Positions 1 to 7,407 of a stretch of 12,762 bases of DNA are shown here, one piece after another. The notes under the pieces are model-generated. The model searched no databases, was not told where the DNA came from, and was given only the letters and a program-made list of their open reading frames with translations. Both the position numbers and the translations under genes were made by a program. How positions within the stretch are numbered: position 1 is the first letter of the stretch; the number at the start of each line of letters is the position of its first letter. Location: contig CAMQOJ010000067.1 in the NCBI GenBank assembly GCA_947003375.1, positions 1-12,762 on the forward strand, given 5' to 3'. This DNA is from an uncultured Lachnospiraceae bacterium (GTDB taxonomy: Bacteria; Bacillota; Clostridia; Lachnospirales; Lachnospiraceae).

Positions 1-46
1 TACACGAGTCTCTTCGTCGGCAGCGTCAGATGTGTATAAGAGACAG
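1..46. other. Sequencing adapter (Nextera Read 1 side with i5 index), not genomic
   Basis: Positions 28-46 are exactly AGATGTGTATAAGAGACAG, the Tn5 mosaic end used in Nextera tagmentation. Positions 14-27 are TCGTCGGCAGCGTC, the Read 1 part of the same adapter. Positions 6-13 (GAGTCTCT) sit where the i5 index belongs, and 1-5 (TACAC) match the end of the P5-side primer. Native sequence starts at 47. Open frames that run into this block pick up artificial ends: on the minus strand the esterase frame gains Leu-Ser-Leu-Ile-His-Ile, and on the plus strand a false start reads Met-Tyr-Lys-Arg-Gln. Confidence 0.98.
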
Positions 47-1300
47 CCCCGCATCGTCCCCCGGAATATCCTGATCGAAGATATAATAATACACGCTCTT
101 GCCCATGCCGGAACGCAGCTCACAAAAGCCACGGCTCCCGCTGAGGAACAGATTGAAAGCGTCCGTTTTGGTCAGCTGGGCCGCCTCCTGGTCATTGGCC
201 ACGTTTGCGGCTTTAAGGAACGCCTCTTTCTGCTCTCCGTACCCTTCCGCCCTGCGCAGCACGTCCTCATAGGTAAGGGACCCTCTGCCGAACATTCCCT
301 GGGTCTCTCCCATGCAGACGCCCACCATCATGGGCACGTCCGGAAGCCTGTCATTGTAATAGGAAAGCGCCACCGGCTCCTTCACGAATCTTCCATCGAT
401 ACAGGTGCCGAACGAAAGACCGAACATGGCATCCTTGGGGGATACGCTGTCCACCAGCCGCATCAGCTCAGCCGCGTCCGTGGCGCGGGCCTGGGCCAGA
501 TCCCGTATGCCCACCTTTCGGAAGAAGTCCTCGCCGCGGGCCTCTGCCTGCTCCAGCGTCATGTCGTGCCCCATGAAACCGTTCTCGTCCCCAAAGCCGA
601 AAGACACCGCGGACTGACAGATCGCTCCGGCGATGATTCCCTGGTTCATGGGACTGCAAAGCTGCGTCTGCACGCTGCCGGCCCCGGCGCTCTGCCCGCA
701 GATCACGATCCGGGAGGGATCGCCGCCGAAACCGGCGATGTTCCTAGCCACCCAGTGCAGGGCCATGGACTGATCCTGCATACCGAAGTTGGAGACCACG
801 CCGTCCTCCGGCGTCTCCGCCGTGATTTCCGGATGGGCCAGAAATCCGAAGAGCCCCAGCCGATAGCCGATCATGACCACGATCACGCCCCTGCGCGCCA
901 CCCGCTCCCCATCGAATTCCACCTCATAATTATAGCCGTCCTGAAGCCCGCCGCCATGAATATAGCAGAACACCGGCAGCTTCTCATCCGCCCTCTCCGC
1001 AGGGGAGAAGATATTCAGGTAAAGGCAGTCCTCGCTCATGCCAAAGTCCGCGGACACGGGATGCAGCTCCCTTTTATAGAAGCTGTCGTCCGTGCCCGGA
1101 TGCACGCGCATCATAGGCATATCGCCGTATTCATAGCATTTGCGCACGCCCTCCCAGCTCTGTGCAGGCTGAGGCGCCCTCCAGCGCAGCTCCCCCACAG
1201 GCGGCTTCGCATATGGAACGCCGCGAAACACCGTAATGCGGGGATCCTTTCCCACAAGCCCCTGTACCATACCGTTTTCTGTCTGAACCGTCCTAAGCAT
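47..1300 (-). CDS. Type-B carboxylesterase (COesterase family), C-terminus missing
   Basis: This is an alpha/beta-hydrolase that cleaves carboxylic esters. Numbered from the Met at 1300, it shows the family signature EDCLYLN (about 90-96), the oxyanion-hole motif HGGG (115-118), the nucleophile elbow GQSAG with Ser204, and a GET motif with Glu332 where the family carries its acidic triad residue. The frame is open back to 1366. I prefer the start at 1300 because AAAGGA lies 9 bases upstream and the fold normally begins a few residues before TENGMVQGLVG; the ATG at 1366 has AGGGGAG abutting it with no spacing. No signal peptide is visible, so it is probably cytoplasmic. About 418 native residues remain. 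The sequence stops after PGDDAG, just before the block that normally holds the catalytic His. It is the last gene seen in the arabinan operon, which suggests deacylation of sugars (acetyl or feruloyl), but specificity cannot be read from sequence and a general esterase is equally possible. Confidence 0.93.
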
Positions 1301-1309
1301 ATCTCTCCA

Positions 1310-1315
1310 TCCTTT
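1310..1315 (-). promoter_or_regulatory. Ribosome binding site deciding the esterase start
   Basis: On the minus strand AAAGGA occurs here, 9 bases before the ATG at 1300, with a second purine run GGAGAG (1303-1308) closer in. The longer alternative start at 1366 has its AGGGGAG directly against the ATG, which is too close. The 90 bases between the MATE stop (1391) and this start contain only a weak 4-bp hairpin (GCCC/GGGC, about 1350-1362) and no convincing promoter or terminator, so read-through from the upstream genes is likely. Confidence 0.5.
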
Positions 1316-1390
1316 CCCTATTTCTTTTGATATTCTTTGCAAATCTTTTCCGCCCTCTTTGGGCATCTCCCCTATCGCTCTCTCACTGCG

Positions 1391-2779
1391 TCAGAGTCCT
1401 TTTTCGCCTGACTTTCCGCCCTGTTTCGAGCCGCTGATGCCTTTCATCCATTTTCCGCTCCTGAGCCGGGAGACGCACCAGAAAGCCTTCAGCACCTGAT
1501 CTATCTTCAGGAAGAAATAAATCCAAAAGGCCGACAGATGCCATACCAGCCCGGCCAGCGCCCCCAGCGGCACCGACACCGCCCACAGGAACAGGATGTC
1601 CGCCACCATGAGGAACCTGGTGTCCCCTCCGCCCCGCAGCACGCCCTTCATCATGATGCTGTTGGTGGCCTGGAAGACGACGATGATAGAGATGGCCAGC
1701 ATCAGCTGCCTGGCGATTTCCCTGGTCTCATCCGTGATATTGTAGAAGCTTATGACCGTCTCGCTGATCAGCAGGATGACGCCGCTGGCGAAAGCGCCGA
1801 TCAGGACGCCCAGCGCCAGAAACGTCCATGCCTGGGACTGCGCCTTCTCCCGCTCTCCCCTTCCCAGCGTATGCCCCGTCACGATACAGCCCGCCTGGCA
1901 GACGCCCTGGATCATCACCGTGCTCAGCTGCTGTGTGACAAAGGTGATGGAATTGGCGGAGACGAACTCCTTGCCGATCCTGCCCATGATCATGGCCACG
2001 GCGGAGCTGCCGAAGGCCAGCAGCGCGTCCGATACGATCACCGGAACGCCTACATTGATGTACTCCCTGACGAGCTCTCCGCACTTCATTCCAAAATCTC
2101 CGATCCGGTAACCGATCCGCCTGTCCTTCAGGAAGAAATAGCCGCAGATCACAAAGAACTCGAACGCCCTGGCGATCAGCGTCCCCAGCGCCGCCCCCTG
2201 GATCTCCATCCTGGGCGCGCCCAGCTTCCCAAAGATAAATATGTAGTTAACGAATATATTGACAAAGAAGGCTCCTATGGAACTGTAAAGCGGCAGACGC
2301 ACCTGCCCTACGCTGCGCAGGACAATGGTGCAGGTCAGCGACAGCCCCTGAAGCACAAAGCAGGGCCAGATCCAGCGATAGTACAGGATCCCCTGGGAAA
2401 TCACAGCGCCGTCCGGCGTATAGATCCGCATCAGCCAGGCGGGCAGGAAAATCGCCGGCAGCATGAACAGCGCCGCAAGCCCCACGCAGAACCGCAGCAT
2501 CAGCGTGACAGTCTTCTTCAGGGCCTCCATGTCCTTCATGCCCCAGAACCGCGCCGTCATCACGCTTGCGCCCATGCCGATGCCCATGCAGCAGATGTGG
2601 TAGATGCTGACGAACTGATTCGCCAGGGAGGTGCCGGAGAGCACCACCTCTCCCAGGGATCCCACCATGATATTGTCCATCAGGTTCACGCCTATGGTGA
2701 TCATGCTCTGCAGCGATATGGGAACCGCTATGGCCACCGCCTGACGGTAGAACTCTTTATCCCTTACAAACAACCCCAC
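1391..2779 (-). CDS. MATE-family multidrug/metabolite exporter
   Basis: The 462-residue product is an integral membrane protein with about 12 hydrophobic segments in two related halves, the usual size and layout of MATE (MatE domain) transporters. These use Na+ or H+ gradients to export organic molecules. Recognisable family stretches are GIGMGASVMTARFWG (about 66-80), the NYIFIFGKLG...IQGAALGTLIAR region (about 178-204) and VLRGGGDTRF (380-389). The C-terminal tail after about residue 440 is Lys/Gly-rich and probably cytoplasmic. The start is GTG at 2779. The stop codon of the upstream glycosidase (TAG, 2797-2795) is followed at once by the purine-rich ribosome site AAGGGGGAA, so the gene probably belongs to the same transcript and may be translated by reinitiation. 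The substrate is unknown. Its place inside a sugar operon is unusual and might mean export of a sugar derivative or aglycone, which is inference only. Confidence 0.93.
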   Translation of the reverse strand: MGLFVRDKEFYRQAVAIAVPISLQSMITIGVNLMDNIMVGSLGEVVLSGTSLANQFVSIYHICCMGIGMGASVMTARFWGMKDMEALKKTVTLMLRFCVGLAALFMLPAIFLPAWLMRIYTPDGAVISQGILYYRWIWPCFVLQGLSLTCTIVLRSVGQVRLPLYSSIGAFFVNIFVNYIFIFGKLGAPRMEIQGAALGTLIARAFEFFVICGYFFLKDRRIGYRIGDFGMKCGELVREYINVGVPVIVSDALLAFGSSAVAMIMGRIGKEFVSANSITFVTQQLSTVMIQGVCQAGCIVTGHTLGRGEREKAQSQAWTFLALGVLIGAFASGVILLISETVISFYNITDETREIARQLMLAISIIVVFQATNSIMMKGVLRGGGDTRFLMVADILFLWAVSVPLGALAGLVWHLSAFWIYFFLKIDQVLKAFWCVSRLRSGKWMKGISGSKQGGKSGEKGL

Positions 2780-2785
2780 TGCGGC

Positions 2786-2794
2786 TTCCCCCTT
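2786..2794 (-). promoter_or_regulatory. Ribosome binding site supporting the GTG start of the MATE gene
   Basis: The purine run AAGGGGGAA on the minus strand begins at the base right after the TAG stop of the upstream gene and ends 6 bases before the GTG at 2779. No ATG lies nearby in frame, so GTG is the best start. The stop-adjacent position fits coupled translation. Confidence 0.6.
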
Positions 2795-3967
2795 CTATGT
2801 CCGTTCATACACGTCCGCCACCGCGGCTTCCACCAGCGCCTGCTCCGGGGAAATCTGCCTCGGGCACAGGTTCAGGATCCGGCTGCCCCCCTGCAGGGCG
2901 ATCATGCACTGGCTGTAGCCTGTGAAATTGTAATTGTTGTCGATATCCACCAAAGCATCCATCTTCTCCCAGAATCCCTCCCCCATATAGGAATTGGCGA
3001 AGATATGGGAATACCCCCTGCCCGATACCAGCAGCGTCCCCTTCTCCCCGCCCTTGGGGATCCAGAGCACGTAAGGCGTCCCCGTGGGATAGCTGCCGTC
3101 CGCCGCAATGACGGGATTGCCCATGAAATCCGGGCTCCCCCAGTCATCCATGGAATCCGAGATCCGGAAATATACCGGAATGCGGTCCTCGTTGACCATC
3201 TCATAGACCATGATGAACCTTCCGTCCGGCAGGTATTCCACGATGGGCATCCCGGGCCGAAGCTTCCCGTCCGCGAAAGCCACATCGACCTTCTCCTCAC
3301 CCCAGGTATATCCGCCGTCTGCCGATACCTTGTGGGCCAGCAGTTGGTTGTATCCCTTTTCCTTGTAGCGCTCGTCCGAATAATAGCAGTAGAGCTTCCC
3401 CTCCGGGGACTGCAAAAGGAACGGCTCCCACACAGGCCTTCCCATCTTGTAGTCCGGCGTGGCCTTCCCTCCCTGCAGGATCTCGCTGACGAACTCCCAG
3501 CTCTTTCCCCCGTCCCCGCTCTTGTAGAGCCACAGGGCCGTGGAGGAAAAGTCTCCCGGGATGATGTTCCCGGCGCAGAGGATCGTCCCCTCTTTCAGAT
3601 CCCCCATGTCGCAGGGCAGCTCGAACAGGTGGGGCTGGAACCGGCAGCCGGCCTCCACGGCATCGCCGGCCAGGCTGCTCAGGAAATGCCAGCTCCTCCC
3701 CTGATCCGTGCTCTCATATATGGGAAAGACCGGATTTTTCTCATCATACCACTCCATGGTCGCCAGCAGCGTCCCGTTCTTCTCCCCATTGTGGGCCAGA
3801 AGGATACAGCGCGGATACATGGCGCCCGGACGGCGATGGGTGAGGCCGGGACAGCAGACCATGCCGGAATACCTCTTTTTCAGCAGGATATTGCTGCTTC
3901 CTCCCTCCTTGGGGAGGAAGCCCCCATTCTCCGCATACAATGTGTCGTGTACAAGATAGTCATTCAT
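2795..3967 (-). CDS. Asp-box beta-propeller glycoside hydrolase, probably GH93 exo-alpha-1,5-L-arabinanase
   Basis: The 390-residue protein has three clear Asp-box (BNR) motifs, S-x-D-x-G-x-x-W: STDQGRSW (86-93), SGDGGKSW (150-157) and SADGGYTW (215-222). These mark a sialidase-like six-bladed propeller. It lacks the FRIP motif and obvious arginine triad of true sialidases (GH33). Instead it has Glu181 in VWEPF and Glu256 in VYEMV. Their spacing of 75 resembles, from memory, the catalytic pair Glu170/Glu242 of the fungal GH93 enzyme Arb93A, which releases arabinobiose from linear alpha-1,5-arabinan. The YYSDER stretch (195-200) also fits that group. No signal peptide is present, so it would act on imported arabino-oligosaccharides in the cytoplasm. 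Its ATG overlaps the GH51 stop in ATGAATGA (8 bases), and GGAGAGG precedes it, implying translational coupling. The propeller assignment is firm; GH93 specificity rests on motif recall and the GH51 neighbour. Confidence 0.85.
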   Translation of the reverse strand: MNDYLVHDTLYAENGGFLPKEGGSSNILLKKRYSGMVCCPGLTHRRPGAMYPRCILLAHNGEKNGTLLATMEWYDEKNPVFPIYESTDQGRSWHFLSSLAGDAVEAGCRFQPHLFELPCDMGDLKEGTILCAGNIIPGDFSSTALWLYKSGDGGKSWEFVSEILQGGKATPDYKMGRPVWEPFLLQSPEGKLYCYYSDERYKEKGYNQLLAHKVSADGGYTWGEEKVDVAFADGKLRPGMPIVEYLPDGRFIMVYEMVNEDRIPVYFRISDSMDDWGSPDFMGNPVIAADGSYPTGTPYVLWIPKGGEKGTLLVSGRGYSHIFANSYMGEGFWEKMDALVDIDNNYNFTGYSQCMIALQGGSRILNLCPRQISPEQALVEAAVADVYERT

Positions 3968-6416
3968 GTCTTACCTCTCCTTTCTTCAGGCGCAGCACGC
4001 TGACCGAGCAGGCGGGCTCAGGATAGACAAATTCCGAGGCCGCGCCGCTTCGCACGCTCCAGCGGTCCGTCACCGTCTCCGGATCCGTAAGGCTGTTCCT
4101 GTCCGAAGGGTTCCCCGCGATCACCCCAGCCTCATAGGCCGTCTCCACCGGACAGTCCAGGGAGATTTCCACCGGCCTCTCTTCCTCTGCAAGATTCACC
4201 ACCTTCAGAAGGATCTCCTCTCCCTCCTCCAGGGCGATGGTCTGCAGCTCGTCATAATGGGGCAGCTCAATCTCCGTCACCGTCTCTCCGTCAATCCTGC
4301 AGGACAGCCTCCTGCCGTCCGACTCCATGCAGAAACGGTGGTACCGCCCCATCTCCAGGCTGACCTCCACAGGCTGGGCCAGACTGTATCTGCGGAAGCC
4401 CACCCCTGCCTGGAGCCTACTCACGCCGTCCCCCACCGTCCAGCGGATGGGCTGTACCGCGAACAGGTTCCAGGGGCTGTCCTCGCTGTTCCTGGCTTTG
4501 CCGTAGGGAGTGGCGAACATGCCGATGCCCAGTTCTTTTCCCGGCTCCGCAAGAAGCTCGATTTCGAAGGAGCCCTCCCGGGATGTCAGGTCGTCCCCCA
4601 TGGCGATCAGCACGGTGCCTTCCATCCCGAACCGCTTCGCCCGCTCCGCCTCCTCGGAATCCTCCGACGCCACGGTCATAAATGTCTGCTCCCCGCAGTC
4701 CTGCACGCCGCCGAAGAGGAAATGCTGCGCCTGCACCTCCCGGCCCTTCCAGCGCGCACCGCGAAAGCGCACGCCCTCGGAGCCCGCCAGGCAGGGCCCG
4801 CCCTTTAAATAAGGCGCGTAAATGCAGCCGCACTCCTGGCTGCTTTCCAGCACATAGTCTCCTCTGCTGCACCCGAACAGTTTCCATACATAATAGGAAG
4901 GAATTCCATAGCTGTCAAGTCCGTCAAAGGCAATCAGGTTCGGTTCCCAGGCGGCATAGCCCACATGCTCGAACAAGGGCGCGTAGGCCGCCAGCTTCAC
5001 GATATCCTGGTTGCGCTCCATGCCCACCATGAACATGGCTTCCGCCACCGCCGTGTAAAGCGTCCGAATCTCTCCCGCCACCACTGCGAATTCGCCAACG
5101 AAGATGCCGGGCCCTTTTCTGTCATATCCGTCATAATAATGGGTATTCTCCGCGAACCATTCCGCCTTGTCGTAGAAATGCTCGTCCGCAATGTCCAGCT
5201 TCAGCCCGGATTCCTCCACATGGGTGTTGGCGATGATGGTCAGCTCCGGATATTTTTCCAGGACCGCGCTGCGGAAGCGCTCATACCGCGTCTCGTATTC
5301 CGGTCCATTATTCTCGTTGCCGATCTCCAGGTACCGCAGCCCGAAAGGCTCGGGATGGCCCATGGAGGCCCGCAGCGCCCCCCAGACTGTGTCCGCGCCC
5401 CCCAGCGCGTACTCCAGGGCGCAGAAGACGTCGTCCAGAAGCTCCTCTATCTCATCATCCTCCATCAGGACGCAGCTGCGCACCTGGCAGGTCATGCCGC
5501 AGTTGCACACATAGAGCGCATCCGTGCCCAAATCCTCGCACAGCTGCAGATATTCATGAAAGCCCAGGCCCTGTGTGGAATTGTAGCTCCACAGGTTCAA
5601 AAGCGTGGGACGCTCCCATGCCGGCCCCACCATGTTCTTGAACCGCATCACGGTGGACCTGGAGAAGCCCTCCACGATACAGCCCCCGGGGAAGCGCAGG
5701 AACGCCGGGTGCAGCTCCTCCAGCTTCCGGCACAGGTCTTTCCGCAGACCGTGGCCGCAGTAGGTGTCCGCAGGCATCAGGGAGACATAGCCGAAATCTA
5801 CCCGGCCCCCTTCCCTGACGGACAGGCAGAACCGCGCCTGCTTATCCGTCTTTTGGGCCGTCAGGGACAGCTCGTACCGGACAAAGCCCTTTCCCTGCAG
5901 CCGGATCCTCCCCCGGGCAACGGCTCCGTCTCCGGAGCGCAGGGACACCTCCAGCTCCTTTCGTTCCTGTACTCTGGCAAAGAAGAGCAGCCGGTACACT
6001 TCGCCCTCCCTGACGGGCACGCCGCCGAATCCGACATTGTACGCCACGCCGCCCGGCCGGAAGTCCACCCGCAGCGCCGCCTTGCGTCTTTCGTTAAGCG
6101 TATCCTCCGTCAGCAGGGCAAGCTGCGCGTCCTCGCCGTACCATGCGGGAATATCGGTGGGCTCCACCTGCTGCCTCCAGCCCGGAAGCCCTTCCCCTTT
6201 CTGCCAGGACAGCTCCCAGCCGCCCCCATTCCTCAGGTTCCCCCGCTCCTCCGTCAGGTCCTCCGGATGCAGGCTGTCCTCAAAGGTCCGGTTGCGCAGA
6301 AGCTCCGGATAGAGCCCTCCGTCCCCGGCCCGGTTGATATCCTCGAAAAACAGCCCGTACAGGGATGGTTCCACGGCAAACCTCCGGTTCCTGGTCACTA
6401 CATTCAATTTCGCCAT
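3960..6416 (-). CDS. GH51 alpha-L-arabinofuranosidase, large multidomain form
   Basis: This enzyme releases terminal alpha-L-arabinofuranose from arabinan, arabinoxylan or their oligosaccharides. The N-terminus is typical of the family (SLYGLFFEDINRAGDGGLYPELLRNRTFE, about 18-46). A carbohydrate-binding-like beta-domain follows (about 60-215), then the (beta/alpha)8 barrel. Acid/base Glu368 lies in EIGNENNG and the nucleophile is probably Glu442 in IFVGEFAV; DEHFYD (411-416) is another barrel landmark. At 818 residues it is much longer than the roughly 500-residue single-barrel GH51 enzymes and is closer to the plant-like branch. The C-terminal beta-sandwich appears interrupted by a jelly-roll or concanavalin-like insert (about 560-730). 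No signal peptide is visible, so it is cytoplasmic. The start ATG has AAGGAG about 10 bases upstream. It lies 76 bases after the permease gene and overlaps the next glycosidase, placing it in the import operon. Confidence 0.95.
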   Translation of the reverse strand: MAKLNVVTRNRRFAVEPSLYGLFFEDINRAGDGGLYPELLRNRTFEDSLHPEDLTEERGNLRNGGGWELSWQKGEGLPGWRQQVEPTDIPAWYGEDAQLALLTEDTLNERRKAALRVDFRPGGVAYNVGFGGVPVREGEVYRLLFFARVQERKELEVSLRSGDGAVARGRIRLQGKGFVRYELSLTAQKTDKQARFCLSVREGGRVDFGYVSLMPADTYCGHGLRKDLCRKLEELHPAFLRFPGGCIVEGFSRSTVMRFKNMVGPAWERPTLLNLWSYNSTQGLGFHEYLQLCEDLGTDALYVCNCGMTCQVRSCVLMEDDEIEELLDDVFCALEYALGGADTVWGALRASMGHPEPFGLRYLEIGNENNGPEYETRYERFRSAVLEKYPELTIIANTHVEESGLKLDIADEHFYDKAEWFAENTHYYDGYDRKGPGIFVGEFAVVAGEIRTLYTAVAEAMFMVGMERNQDIVKLAAYAPLFEHVGYAAWEPNLIAFDGLDSYGIPSYYVWKLFGCSRGDYVLESSQECGCIYAPYLKGGPCLAGSEGVRFRGARWKGREVQAQHFLFGGVQDCGEQTFMTVASEDSEEAERAKRFGMEGTVLIAMGDDLTSREGSFEIELLAEPGKELGIGMFATPYGKARNSEDSPWNLFAVQPIRWTVGDGVSRLQAGVGFRRYSLAQPVEVSLEMGRYHRFCMESDGRRLSCRIDGETVTEIELPHYDELQTIALEEGEEILLKVVNLAEEERPVEISLDCPVETAYEAGVIAGNPSDRNSLTDPETVTDRWSVRSGAASEFVYPEPACSVSVLRLKKGEVRHE

Positions 6417-6460
6417 TTTCCTAAATCTCCTTCTGATTTTTCTAGCCTCGCCCCGGGCCG

Positions 6461-6490
6461 GACGGCATCACCCGCCACAGCCCTGCCGTC
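6461..6490 (-). repeat. Inverted repeat in the permease-GH51 gap
   Basis: GACGGCA (minus strand, 6490-6484) pairs exactly with TGCCGTC (6467-6461) around a 16-base loop. It is followed by a GC-rich CGGCCCGGGGCGAGG stretch and only a short A-run, with no U-tract, so it is not a convincing intrinsic terminator. It could be an mRNA-processing or stabilising stem between the transporter and enzyme genes. Confidence 0.35.
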
Positions 6491-6492
6491 TC

Positions 6493-7383
6493 TCATCCTT
6501 TCACGCCGCCGATCACGATGCCCTTGACGAACGCTTTCTGGAAGAAAGGATAGATCATGAGGATGGGCAGCACGGAAATCACCGCTATCGCCATACGCAC
6601 GCCCTGGGTGGGAATCTGATTGACGATCTGGGCGCTGGCCGCATCCAGTGTGTTCTCTTTCAGGAACTGCACATTGTTCATCATGCTGTTCAGCACATTC
6701 TGGATGGTGTACAGATCCTTCCTCCTGGGCAGATAATAGATGCCGTTGATCCAGTCATTCCAGTAGGCCAGCGCGGAGAACAGCGCCACCGTGGAAATCA
6801 TGGGCTTGGAAAGCGGGATCGAGATATGGAACAGCTTCCCGATCTCGCTGCAGGAATCCATCTCCGCCGCCTCCAGAATCTCCTGGGGCACATTGGTGGT
6901 GAAATATGTCCTCATCAGAATCACGTTGTAGCCCCCCAGCAGCAGGTTCGGACAGATCAGCGCAAAGATGGTGTCCCCCACATGCAGATACTGACTCCAT
7001 ATAATGTAGCTGGGCACCATACCGCCGGAAAACAGCATGGTGAAGAAGATGAAGAAAGAAAGGAAGCCTTTGCCCGGCAAATCCTGCTTGGAAAGCAGGT
7101 ATCCCATGAACATCGTCATGCAGACATTTATGGTGGTTCCGATGGCCGTCACGATCACTGTCATGCCATAGGCCCTGGCTATCCCCCCAAAGGACTGGAA
7201 CAGGTACTGGTACGCTCTGAAATTTACGGTCTCCGGAATGAATGCGTATCCGTTCTTCATCAGGGTGGCCTCATCTGTCACGGAGGATGAAATCAGCAAA
7301 ATGAAAGGCAGCACACAGCAAAGCGCCAGCAGGGTCATGACCACATTGGCAAAAATCTGAAATCCTTTTTTCGTACAAACCAT
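6493..7383 (-). CDS. ABC sugar importer permease, YtcP/CarB (MalG-like) subunit
   Basis: This 296-residue membrane protein is one of two channel subunits of a Gram-positive oligosaccharide ABC importer. It has about six hydrophobic segments, the first near residues 12-33. The ATPase-docking EAA loop is ILEAAEMDSCSEIGKLFHISIPLSKP (about 169-194, EAA---G type). The end VSVLPILMIYPFFQKAFVKGIVIGGVKG is the typical C-terminus of the carbohydrate permease group next to LplB proteins. The start ATG at 7383 has AGGAGG 9 bases upstream. The gene begins 24 bases after the partner permease stops, so the two are cotranscribed. No ATP-binding subunit is encoded in the window. In related Firmicutes systems a shared MsmX-type ATPase serves many importers, so one is presumably elsewhere in the genome. 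Confidence 0.95.
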   Translation of the reverse strand: MVCTKKGFQIFANVVMTLLALCCVLPFILLISSSVTDEATLMKNGYAFIPETVNFRAYQYLFQSFGGIARAYGMTVIVTAIGTTINVCMTMFMGYLLSKQDLPGKGFLSFFIFFTMLFSGGMVPSYIIWSQYLHVGDTIFALICPNLLLGGYNVILMRTYFTTNVPQEILEAAEMDSCSEIGKLFHISIPLSKPMISTVALFSALAYWNDWINGIYYLPRRKDLYTIQNVLNSMMNNVQFLKENTLDAASAQIVNQIPTQGVRMAIAVISVLPILMIYPFFQKAFVKGIVIGGVKG

Positions 7384-7407
7384 ATCTATACTCCTCCTTC
7401 TCCCGCA

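Noticed and set aside
32..1330. Plus-strand open frame starting Met-Tyr-Lys-Arg-Gln
   Set aside because: The start lies inside the Nextera adapter and the rest is antisense to the carboxylesterase.
2795..3967. Sialidase (GH33) assignment from the BNR repeats
   Set aside because: No FRIP motif or arginine triad is visible; the Glu pair and the neighbouring GH51 favour GH93.
1538..4003. A very long plus-strand open frame (about 820 codons) antisense to the MATE and GH93-like genes
   Set aside because: Its composition (rich in His, Arg, Pro and Gln) is that of a mirror frame of GC-rich coding DNA. It has no recognisable domain, and both minus-strand genes beneath it are clear family members.
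4965..6527. Long plus-strand open frame antisense to GH51
   Set aside because: It is a mirror frame without a recognisable domain; the minus strand encodes an intact GH51 with catalytic residues.
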